From Methanobacteriota archaeon (GTDB lineage Archaea; Thermoplasmatota; E2; DHVEG-1), in the NCBI GenBank assembly GCA_903930505.1, contig CAIYYQ010000167.1, positions 1-8,583 on the forward strand: a DNA stretch of 8,583 nucleotides, read 5' to 3'. The notes beneath the pieces were generated by a model that was not told the DNA's origin, did not search any database, and was given only the letters and a program-made list of their open reading frames with translations. Position 1 is the first letter of the stretch; the number at the start of each line of letters is the position of its first letter. The position numbers were made by a program, and so were the translations under genes. Below are positions 1-6,100 of this stretch, piece after piece.

Positions 1-133
1 CAACTGACGGAGTTTTTCTTCCTGCAACGTAATCAAAATCAAGCATACGCTGCACGGCATTGGTCTGCATGTTGTAGATGAAGGACTGTGTATCTTTTGT
101 AAATAACAAATAATCTTTTTTATCAGCAGCCAT
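1..133 (-). CDS. aclA: ATP-citrate lyase, large (CoA-ligase/citryl-CoA lyase) subunit, N-terminal fragment
   Basis: Only the first 44 codons are present; the gene runs off the left edge. The visible protein begins MAADKKDYLLFTKDT and contains AVQRMLDFDYVAGRKTPSV. This matches the start of the ~600-residue ACL subunit (Chlorobium AclA, plant ACLB, C-terminal half of animal ACLY), where VQRMLDFDxxxGRxTPSVA is a hallmark. In that family the subunit carries the CoA-binding, phospho-histidine and citrate-synthase-like lyase domains that turn citryl-phosphate and CoA into acetyl-CoA and oxaloacetate; none of these lie inside the window. The ATG at 133-131 is 2 nt after the aclB stop and 9 nt after a GGAGG inside the aclB 3' end, so the two subunits are probably translationally coupled. 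The aclB-aclA order is the one found in Chlorobium. Naming is reversed in plants. Confidence rests on the family-specific start plus the partner gene upstream. Confidence 0.9.
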   Translation of the reverse strand, partial: MAADKKDYLLFTKDTQSFIYNMQTNAVQRMLDFDYVAGRKTPSV

Positions 134-135
134 AC

Positions 136-1422
136 CTATTTTCCTCCTTTCAGTGTATTCATTGCCATGGGAACAATTTTTGTCATATGTGTTTCAGGTC
201 CGAAGACTTCGATATGAACACCTACTTCATTTCCCAGTTCTCGCATGATTTTCAGTCCTTCTTTGTAGTTAGGTCCACCCCTGCGCACAAAGATACGAAT
301 ATTGTTCTCCCGAAGTTTTGTTTGGTATTCTTTAATTGCGCGAACAATGCCTTTAAAGGTGTTTGCAACATCTGTGAAATTTGCTATCCCGCCACCTATA
401 ATCAAGACTTTGCCATTCGGATGTTTCTTCCTGGTCATAAGATCAAGAATCGTTTTTGCGTACAGATACGTGAATTCTTCGTTAGGATCACCTGAGTATT
501 CCCCATAATTTGCCATTTCATTCATACCGCCAAGATCCGTGATTGTATCTGCATAAATGACTGAGGCGCCGCCACCAGCAACCATCGTCCAGATCCTTCC
601 CTCAGGATTAATGACCGTGAGTTTCAATGATGCACCGGTCTTTGAATCAAGATCTTCGATGAACGCTTCCTCTTTTGAAAGAATCCTGCCAAACGGTGAA
701 GGAAACTTTATACCACCCCATTTTTTTCCGCTGACAAACTCAGCGGTATCATCAAGTTTTGCTGCAAGATCCAACGGAAAGATTTTATTATCTTTGACGA
801 CAAACGGGTTTATTTCCAGGTAAGCATAGTTAAGATCTGCATAGAATTTGTACATGCCTTCAATGAACCCTGCAATGAGAGATTGCCGGTCACTAGGGAC
901 TTTTCCGAGCAGTTTTTTTTCGATGTCAGAAGCGGTCGGTTGTTCACCAACAGAAACCATGAGACGAACCGCTTTTGTGTCAATGTCACCAACATTGATT
1001 CCCCCCTCATGATGAAACAAAATTTCATCACCATCTTTATTGGAGACGATTGCAAGATAATACTCATCTGTTTCTTTATGGACAATGAACGGCTCAACAA
1101 TAAAATGATCAAGAATACCGGTAACCGTTCCCATCGTCACTGGTTTGCTCATGCGTTCTTTGACCCATTTTTCAATGTCTTTCCAGTCTGCATTCAATAA
1201 AAGAAGTTTGTTTTTTCCCCGCCGTTTGATAAGCTGATCAGGTTTCACAACGAGTTTTTCTTTCATGAGCCATTTATATGTCGTCGGTAATTGTTTAAAA
1301 TCTGTATCAGGCCCAATCGTAAGAAAACGATCTTCGACAGTATATTTCCCGTTCGTATATTCTTTCAGTAAGCGGGCGATCATTTTTTTCCCGTCAGCCT
1401 CACGAATTGCTTTCTGTGCCAT
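136..1422 (-). CDS. aclB: ATP-citrate lyase, ATP-grasp/citrate-binding subunit
   Basis: This 428-residue protein is the homologue of Chlorobium AclB, plant ACLA and the N-terminal part of animal ACLY (usual length about 400-430). With AclA it catalyses citrate + ATP + CoA giving acetyl-CoA + oxaloacetate + ADP + Pi in the cytoplasm. Residues 1 to about 240 form the ATP-grasp part, with VVKPDQLIKRRGK (58-70), FHHEGG (136-141) and the YLEINPFVV segment (201-209). Residues ~240-428 form the citrate-binding part, with TMVAGGGASVIYADTI (279-294), GGGIANFTD (343-351, the loop carrying the citrate-contacting Asn and Thr in human ACLY) and RRGGPNY (380-386, citrate-binding Arg). ANYGEYSG and FKGIVRAI are near-identical to my memory of the human enzyme. 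The start has AAAGGAGG with 6 nt to ATG; the gap to icd is 20 nt. Succinyl-CoA synthetase beta subunit is excluded by the fused C-terminal citrate domain and these motifs. Confidence 0.96.
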   Translation of the reverse strand: MAQKAIREADGKKMIARLLKEYTNGKYTVEDRFLTIGPDTDFKQLPTTYKWLMKEKLVVKPDQLIKRRGKNKLLLLNADWKDIEKWVKERMSKPVTMGTVTGILDHFIVEPFIVHKETDEYYLAIVSNKDGDEILFHHEGGINVGDIDTKAVRLMVSVGEQPTASDIEKKLLGKVPSDRQSLIAGFIEGMYKFYADLNYAYLEINPFVVKDNKIFPLDLAAKLDDTAEFVSGKKWGGIKFPSPFGRILSKEEAFIEDLDSKTGASLKLTVINPEGRIWTMVAGGGASVIYADTITDLGGMNEMANYGEYSGDPNEEFTYLYAKTILDLMTRKKHPNGKVLIIGGGIANFTDVANTFKGIVRAIKEYQTKLRENNIRIFVRRGGPNYKEGLKIMRELGNEVGVHIEVFGPETHMTKIVPMAMNTLKGGK

Positions 1423-1442
1423 AAATATCCTCCTTTATTTCT

Positions 1443-2684
1443 TTACATTTTTTTCTGAAGATTCTTCGCAATAGCATCAATGAATTCTTCAGTATATACC
1501 TGTTTGTTTTTTGGCGAAGGAGATGCAACTCTCAACAAATCACCAGTCATAATTCCGCTTTCGATGGTCTCAAGTGATGCATCTTCAAGTTTCTTTGCAA
1601 AATCTACAACCTCTGGTGTTTTATCAAGTTCTCCACGTTTCCTGAGACACCCGGACCAGGCAAAAATAAGTGCCATAGGGTTTGATGAGGTTTTTTCGCC
1701 TTTTAAATATTTATAGTAATGTTTCTGAACAGTTCCATGCGCTGCCTCAAATTCAAAAAATCCATCAGGTGATACAAGAACCGATGTCATCATAGCAAGA
1801 CTACCATATGCTGAACCAAGCATATCAGACATAACATCGCCATCGTAATTTTTCACAGCCCAAAGCAAGCCCCCTTCCGCTTTCATAATCCGTGCAACCG
1901 CATCATCAATAAGGGTGTAAAAATATTCAATGCCTGCTTTCTCGAATTTCGTTTTCCAATTTTTCTCGAATTCATCCTGAAAGATTTGCCTGAATCTAGC
2001 ATCATAAGTTTTGGAAATCGTGTCTTTTGTGGAAAACCACAGGTCAACCTTTTGATCAAGAGCAAAGGTGAAACAGGCTTTCGCAAAACTACTAATCGAT
2101 TTATCAGTGTTATGAATCCCTTGCAAGATTCCGGGTCCCTTGAACTCATGAATAATATGCCGAATAGGCTGCCCGCCGTCAGAAGGAGTAAACACGAGTT
2201 CTCCTTTTCCCGGGCCTGGGACACGAATCTCCTGGTTTTTGTACACATCACCATACGCATGTCTGCCGATGATAATCGGTTTTGTCCAATTGCGAACACC
2301 AGGGAGTATGTTTTTTACAAGAATCGGCGCTCTGAACACAGTTCCATCAAGAGCTGCTCGAAGGGTTGCATTTGGGCTCTTCCACTCTTCTTTCAAATTG
2401 TATTCTTTTATCCGATCTTTATTTGGGGTGATGGTTGCACATTTCACACCAACACCATGTTTTTTGATTGCGTTCGCTGCATCAACGGTTACCTTATCAC
2501 TTGTTTCATCCCGATATTTCAACCCAAGATCATAATATTCAAGATCCATGTCAAGATACGGTAAAAGAAGCTTGTCTTTCACCATCTTCCACATAACCCG
2601 GGTCATTTCATCGCCATCGATTTCAACGATTGTGTTTTTTACCTTGATTTTATTTTGAGTTTTTACATGTTGCATCTGTTTCAT
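1443..2684 (-). CDS. icd: Isocitrate dehydrogenase (NADP+), homodimeric eukaryote-like type
   Basis: This 413-residue enzyme interconverts isocitrate + NADP+ and 2-oxoglutarate + CO2 + NADPH. It belongs to the eukaryotic IDH1/IDH2-like homodimeric class, not the E. coli Icd class, and its length is typical. Visible landmarks are [13 protein letters not shown] (20-32), the substrate loop KSPNATLR (102-109), GRHAYGDVY (140-148, with the Arg and Tyr equivalent to human R132 and Y139), STKDT (218-222), the metal-site aspartates in LIDD (258-261) and NYDGDVMSD (279-287), and [14 protein letters not shown] (313-326). In the last motif the human pair R314/H315 that reads the NADP 2'-phosphate is K321/H322 here. 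This keeps one basic residue and the histidine, so NADP is favoured but unproven. The ATG at 2684 follows the acn stop by 7 nt, and its AAGGAG site is written in the last codons of acn. The next Met (residue 4) is too far from that site. Confidence 0.96.
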   Translation of the reverse strand: MKQMQHVKTQNKIKVKNTIVEIDGDEMTRVMWKMVKDKLLLPYLDMDLEYYDLGLKYRDETSDKVTVDAANAIKKHGVGVKCATITPNKDRIKEYNLKEEWKSPNATLRAALDGTVFRAPILVKNILPGVRNWTKPIIIGRHAYGDVYKNQEIRVPGPGKGELVFTPSDGGQPIRHIIHEFKGPGILQGIHNTDKSISSFAKACFTFALDQKVDLWFSTKDTISKTYDARFRQIFQDEFEKNWKTKFEKAGIEYFYTLIDDAVARIMKAEGGLLWAVKNYDGDVMSDMLGSAYGSLAMMTSVLVSPDGFFEFEAAHGTVQKHYYKYLKGEKTSSNPMALIFAWSGCLRKRGELDKTPEVVDFAKKLEDASLETIESGIMTGDLLRVASPSPKNKQVYTEEFIDAIAKNLQKKM

Positions 2685-2691
2685 AGTTCTC

Positions 2692-4638
2692 TTACTCCTT
2701 TTTTCCTATAAAATTCAATGTTCCCCCAACAAGAAGAATCTGTTTCTCCCGCTCAGAGAGATCGTACGTTACTTCAAACTGTTTGTTTTTTGTTTTGTTT
2801 TTCACGACCAATGTTTTTCCTTTTTTCAAAAGATTGTGAATATCTGGGATTTCTAATTCATCATTCTGATCAATCATATCGTAATCTTTTTCCTGTTTGA
2901 ACGTGAGTGGAATGATACCGAAGTTCACAAGATTTGCTTTGTGGATCCGCTCCATAGATTTCGCAATAACTGCTTTTACCCCAAGATACATCGGGCAGAT
3001 TGCGGCATGTTCCCTTGATGACCCCTGGCCGTAGCTAACCCCGGCAACAATGATGTTTTGTTTCCCGGTTTGCTGTATCTTTTTTGCGCGTTCATGGAAT
3101 TTCGGGTCAATCATTTCAAAAACAAACTCTGAATATTTTGGTACATTTGATCGATATTTCATCCGTGCACCTGCAGGGATGATATGATCTGTAGTGATTT
3201 TATCACCGACTTTGATGGTGACAACGCCTTTGATGAGTTCAGGCATGGGTGTGCTTCGTGGCGGTTCACCAATGTTTGGTCCGCGGTAGATTTTCACTGT
3301 TTTCCCATCTTTTGGTGGCGTGATGAACATGCTGTCGTCAACGTAGAATTTCTTCGGCATTCTTATCTTTGGGTATTTGATGCCGAGCTTTTCGAGGTCG
3401 CGCGGATCAGTAAATTTTCCGGTGATTACTGCTGCGGCTGCAGTCTCTGGGCTGACAAGATAAACCTGAGCGTCTTTTGTGCCGGATCGTCCTTCAAAAT
3501 TCCGGTTGCTGGTTCGTAATGATACGCCTGCGCTTTGCGGTGATTGAGAGTTTCCAATGCAGAACCCGCATGCTGATTCAGCGAATCGTGCTCCTGCGGA
3601 AAGCAGCTCAGAAAATCCTCCGCCGATTGTGATATTTTCAAAGACTTGTTTTGATCCCGGTGCGACAACAAAACTTACGTTGGGATATGTTTTTTTATCT
3701 TTGAGAATATGGGCAACAGTCATAAGGTCGGTATAAGATGAGTTTGTGCAGCTTCCTATGCAGACTTGATCAACATCAATTCCATTGAGGTCTCTTACTT
3801 TCTTTATGTTACCCGGGCTATGTGGTGTTGCTGCGAGCGGTTCAAGCTCACTTAAGTTGATATCCACTACTTTATCGTATACTGCATCGTCATCTGCTTT
3901 GAGTTCTATCCAGTCAGATTCTCGTCCTTGTGCTTTGAGAAATTCCCTGGTGATTTCATCGCTGGGGAACACAGATGTGGTGACCCCGCATTCTGCGCCC
4001 ATGTTCGTGATCGTCGCTCGGTCAGGAACTGAAAGATTTTTTACTCCTTCGCCACTGTATTCGAAGACTGTGCCGACATTTCCTTTTGTTGTAAAAATCT
4101 CTAAGACTTTGAGGATGACATCTTTTGCTGCAACCCATGGTTTGAGTTTTCCTGTGAGGTTGATTTTTATGATTTTTGGGTAGGTGAGGTAGAATGGTCC
4201 GCCTGCCATGGCGACTGCGACATCAAGTCCTCCTGCGCCTATTGCAACCATGCCGATACCTCCGCCGGTTGGCGTGTGGGAGTCTGATCCGAGCAGTGTT
4301 TTCCCTGGTTTTCCGAACCGTTCGAGGTGGACTTGGTGGCAGATGCCGTTGCCTGCTCTGGAGTAGACGATCCCGTATTTGGCAGCGATTGATTGCAGAT
4401 ATTTGTGATCATCCGCGTTTTCGAATCCGATTTGGACTGTGTTGTGGTCGACGTAGCTTACTGAGAGTTCTGTTTTTACTTTTGGGACGTTCATTGCTTC
4501 GAATTGGAGGTATGCCATGGTTCCGGTTGCGTCTTGGGTGAGTGTTTGGTCGATTTTGATGCCGACTTCGGTTCCTTTTATTGGTTTGCCTTCTATGATG
4601 TGTTTAGAGAGTATTTTTTCTGTGATTGTCATTCCCAT
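2692..4638 (-). CDS. acn: Aconitate hydratase (aconitase)
   Basis: This 648-residue [4Fe-4S] enzyme isomerises citrate and isocitrate through cis-aconitate and is the first gene of the citrate operon. The N-terminal catalytic part has [11 protein letters not shown] (117-127). The three cluster ligands appear as C297 in CIGSCTNSS (293-301) and C357/C360 in ACGFCIGN (356-363). The C-terminal swivel domain contains TTDHI (482-486) and [11 protein letters not shown] (536-546), holding the catalytic Ser and the substrate Arg seen in mammalian aconitase (S642, R644). Length and layout fit the shorter ~640-residue bacterial/archaeal aconitases, including the type known from Aquifex, rather than ~900-residue AcnA/IRP or AcnB. 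Homoaconitase or isopropylmalate isomerase is possible by family. However, those are usually shorter or split into two subunits, and the neighbours favour aconitase. The start ATG at 4638 has GAGG 7 nt upstream; Met3 (4632) would be worse spaced. Confidence 0.95.
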   Translation of the reverse strand: MGMTITEKILSKHIIEGKPIKGTEVGIKIDQTLTQDATGTMAYLQFEAMNVPKVKTELSVSYVDHNTVQIGFENADDHKYLQSIAAKYGIVYSRAGNGICHQVHLERFGKPGKTLLGSDSHTPTGGGIGMVAIGAGGLDVAVAMAGGPFYLTYPKIIKINLTGKLKPWVAAKDVILKVLEIFTTKGNVGTVFEYSGEGVKNLSVPDRATITNMGAECGVTTSVFPSDEITREFLKAQGRESDWIELKADDDAVYDKVVDINLSELEPLAATPHSPGNIKKVRDLNGIDVDQVCIGSCTNSSYTDLMTVAHILKDKKTYPNVSFVVAPGSKQVFENITIGGGFSELLSAGARFAESACGFCIGNSQSPQSAGVSLRTSNRNFEGRSGTKDAQVYLVSPETAAAAVITGKFTDPRDLEKLGIKYPKIRMPKKFYVDDSMFITPPKDGKTVKIYRGPNIGEPPRSTPMPELIKGVVTIKVGDKITTDHIIPAGARMKYRSNVPKYSEFVFEMIDPKFHERAKKIQQTGKQNIIVAGVSYGQGSSREHAAICPMYLGVKAVIAKSMERIHKANLVNFGIIPLTFKQEKDYDMIDQNDELEIPDIHNLLKKGKTLVVKNKTKNKQFEVTYDLSEREKQILLVGGTLNFIGKKE

Positions 4639-4640
4639 AA

Positions 4641-4650
4641 TTTCGCCTCT
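4641..4650 (-). promoter_or_regulatory. Ribosome binding site of acn
   Basis: Read on the minus strand, AGAGGCGAAATT precedes the ATG at 4638, putting GAGG 7 nt from the start codon. It pairs partially with the archaeal 16S 3' end and selects the first of two closely spaced ATGs (4638 rather than 4632). Confidence 0.6.
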
Positions 4651-4683
4651 TGTTCTTTGGTGTTCATGGCAAATATCAAATGA

Positions 4684-4700
4684 TTTAATAAACTTTTTGC
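4684..4700 (-). promoter_or_regulatory. Candidate BRE/TATA promoter of the acn-icd-aclB-aclA operon
   Basis: On the minus strand GCAAAAAG (BRE-like, purine-rich) is followed by TTTATTAAA (4692-4684). Taking the usual 26 nt from TATA centre to start site places transcription near 4662. That gives a leader of about 24 nt containing the GAGG ribosome site. A second TATA-like string, TATAATAT at 4730-4723, would start near 4700 but lacks a good BRE. Assignment is by motif and spacing only. Confidence 0.5.
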
Positions 4701-4791
4701 ACGAAAAACAGACACATCAATAATATTATATCGAATAAAATGTTATTTTGATAATATTTTTAATAATTTTAACCGTATTGCTATTATTTTA

Positions 4792-4808
4792 TTTTAATAT
4801 TGTTAAAA
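4792..4808. promoter_or_regulatory. Candidate operator: TTTTAA-N5-TTAAAA inverted repeat
   Basis: A perfect 6-bp inverted repeat with a 5-bp spacer sits immediately upstream of the BRE/TATA of the regulator gene. A further TTTTAAC at 4767-4773 matches the inverted GTTAAAA at 4802-4808. The position suits a binding site for the regulator on its own promoter or in the divergent intergenic region. The whole region is very AT-rich, so chance palindromes are likely. Confidence 0.3.
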
Positions 4809-4823
4809 CGAGAAATTTATATA
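4809..4823 (+). promoter_or_regulatory. BRE/TATA promoter of the regulator gene (leaderless transcript)
   Basis: CGAGAAA followed by TTTATATA (4816-4823) is a near-ideal archaeal promoter. The TATA centre lies 27 nt before the GTG at 4847, exactly where transcription should begin. The mRNA is therefore predicted to start at or within a few nucleotides of its start codon, and no Shine-Dalgarno site is present or needed. Confidence 0.75.
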
Positions 4824-4846
4824 GTCTGTGTGTCCATTCCGTGATT

Positions 4847-5905
4847 GTGAAACGAACCACCCTTACAAAAAACGAAGAAAAAGTCCTCGTTGGACTTACA
4901 AAACACCCTGAGCTCACCGACAGCGATCTTTCAACCCTGCTCAATGTAAAAATGTCCACTTTCACCTCCATTAAACGACGCCTTTCTTCCCAAGGTCTCT
5001 TTCAAACACTGATCGTTCCCCTGGTCAACCGCCTTGGATGCGAACTCCTTGCAGTAATCTACATGCAGTTCAACCCTGTGATTCCCTTAGAAGAACGGAT
5101 ACGGACAACAACACGAACCATCGAAGTATTCGACGAAATCTTTTTTTCCGTAGGAGAACAAGAAAAAGGGTTCTCCATAAGCCTTGCGAAAAACTACACA
5201 GACATCGGCCGCATAAACGAAATCAGAACAGAAACATTTGGACACATGGGCCTTCTTGAACAAGAATATCCCCAGGAAGTAATATTTCCCTTTGAAACAA
5301 GCCATATCACCAGATTTTTTGATTACTCCCGCGTACTCAACAACGCGTTTTCCTTAGATGAACCCGAAGAACACAGCGATTCCGCTGCATGGTTTACTCC
5401 TGTTGATACCGTAGATCTTTCCGTAAAAGAACGACGCGTGTACACCGCACTTGTCGAACATCCGAATGCCACAACCCAACAGCTTGCAGATGTGGTTGGC
5501 TTCTCCCGTCACACCGTTGCACGAATGAAACAGCGATTCTTTGATGACAACCTCCTCAGACAAATCACGATCCCCCATCTCGCACAGCTCGGATTTGAAA
5601 TCCTTTCATTTTCCCATATCAAATTCAGCCTCCACCGAGCACCACGCCCTGAAGATATCATGGTTCTTGATACCCCCTCAACCGTGTTTCTTGCCCAGAG
5701 AAAATTCGAAACCGTTCTCCTTTCCGCGTATCAAACCTACCATGAATATAAAGAAGATGAGATGAAAAAAATCAGGTTTCTCAAAGAGAATAACCTTGTT
5801 GTTTCCCCTCCGCTTCTGCAGCCGTATACCTTTGATCGGATGGCGGTAATCAAGGATTTCACGTTCGCCCCGATCGCAAAAAAAGTTGTTGAAACACCAG
5901 TATAA
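4847..5905 (+). CDS. Tandem-duplicated winged-helix/Lrp-like sensor transcription regulator
   Basis: This is a predicted 352-residue cytoplasmic DNA-binding regulator with an internal duplication. Residues ~6-52 and ~191-237 are two winged helix-turn-helix units that align without gaps at a period of 185 residues. I counted 18 identities in 70, including a shared HP, T...L, K.R, a P and LG.E.L. Each is followed by a segment whose predicted pattern is strand-helix-strand-strand-helix-strand (about 64-150 and 252-330), as in the RAM/ACT sensor of Lrp/AsnC proteins. One chain may thus mimic a dimer. I chose the GTG start because it coincides with the predicted transcription start; GTG at 4841 would add two residues. 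The open frame extends to a TTG at 4748, but that hydrophobic stretch is translated promoter DNA. It lies divergent from the citrate operon and upstream of acs, so control of either or of itself is inferred. Ligand unknown; specific family not recognised. Confidence 0.85.
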   Translation: MKRTTLTKNEEKVLVGLTKHPELTDSDLSTLLNVKMSTFTSIKRRLSSQGLFQTLIVPLVNRLGCELLAVIYMQFNPVIPLEERIRTTTRTIEVFDEIFFSVGEQEKGFSISLAKNYTDIGRINEIRTETFGHMGLLEQEYPQEVIFPFETSHITRFFDYSRVLNNAFSLDEPEEHSDSAAWFTPVDTVDLSVKERRVYTALVEHPNATTQQLADVVGFSRHTVARMKQRFFDDNLLRQITIPHLAQLGFEILSFSHIKFSLHRAPRPEDIMVLDTPSTVFLAQRKFETVLLSAYQTYHEYKEDEMKKIRFLKENNLVVSPPLLQPYTFDRMAVIKDFTFAPIAKKVVETPV

Positions 5906-5967
5906 CCGCACAGGGTTCTCTTACGTCGTTTATGCTTTCTTGGAAAAAAACGCAGGTTGTTCCCCCT

Positions 5968-5982
5968 TGTTTTATAAAAACA
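5968..5982. repeat. Inverted repeat TGTTTT-ATA-AAAACA upstream of acs
   Basis: Perfect 6-bp arms around a 3-bp centre lie 63 nt after the regulator stop and about 12 nt before the acs TATA box. It could be an upstream operator of acs or a weak termination signal for the regulator transcript; the sequence alone does not decide. Its TTTATAAA core lacks a BRE, so it is the poorer TATA candidate. Confidence 0.3.
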
Positions 5983-5983
5983 G

Positions 5984-6002
5984 AGGAAAAAATACTTATA
6001 TT
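5984..6002 (+). promoter_or_regulatory. BRE/TATA promoter of acs
   Basis: A purine run (GAGGAAAAAA) leads into TACTTATATT, with the TATA element at about 5995-6002. The expected start site is near 6025, giving a leader of about 75 nt that contains the AGACCGGTCT palindrome and a GAGGT ribosome site. acs therefore has its own promoter, although read-through from the regulator gene is possible because no strong T-tract separates them. Confidence 0.6.
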
Positions 6003-6040
6003 GATATTCTATTCCCGCAATCCTCTTAACTGTATCTTGA

Positions 6041-6050
6041 AGACCGGTCT
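6041..6050. promoter_or_regulatory. Palindrome AGACCGGTCT in the acs leader, candidate operator
   Basis: A perfect 10-bp palindrome centred about 20 nt downstream of the predicted acs start site, flanked asymmetrically by GTAT (6032-6035) and ATAC (6052-6055). The lack of a loop makes a stable RNA hairpin unlikely, so a DNA site for a dimeric repressor acting just downstream of the start is the better reading. The GC-rich core stands out in an AT-rich region. Confidence 0.4.
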
Positions 6051-6088
6051 CATACGTTATCGTTGTCTTCAATAAAATAAAAAAGGAT

Positions 6089-6093
6089 GAGGT
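6089..6093 (+). promoter_or_regulatory. Ribosome binding site of acs
   Basis: GAGGT ends 7 nt before the ATG at 6101, within GGATGAGGTAAG. Good complementarity to the 16S 3' end and ideal spacing fix the acs start. Confidence 0.75.
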
Positions 6094-6100
6094 AAGAAAC

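Noticed and set aside
136..1422. Succinyl-CoA synthetase beta subunit or citryl-CoA synthetase as the identity of aclB
   Set aside because: The C-terminal ACL citrate-binding motifs (GGGASVIYADT, NFTD, RRGGPNY) and the adjacent AclA start VQRMLDFDYVAGRKTPSV identify ATP-citrate lyase.
1986..2564. 192-codon plus-strand open frame
   Set aside because: It lies entirely antisense to icd, whose family motifs are unambiguous; its product shows no domain pattern and no ribosome site was seen.
4194..4541. 115-codon plus-strand frame rich in Arg and Leu
   Set aside because: It is the complement of the conserved glycine/alanine-rich N-terminal part of aconitase; the biased composition is a by-product of that coding strand.
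2692..4638. 3-isopropylmalate dehydratase or homoaconitase
   Set aside because: The fused 648-residue form with all aconitase motifs, in an operon with isocitrate dehydrogenase and ATP-citrate lyase, favours aconitase; the alternatives are usually split or belong to amino-acid operons.
4671..4753. TATCAAA (4674-4680) and TTTGATA (4747-4753) as paired operator sites
   Set aside because: The 7-bp inverted match is 66 bp apart in very AT-rich DNA and does not extend; chance explains it.
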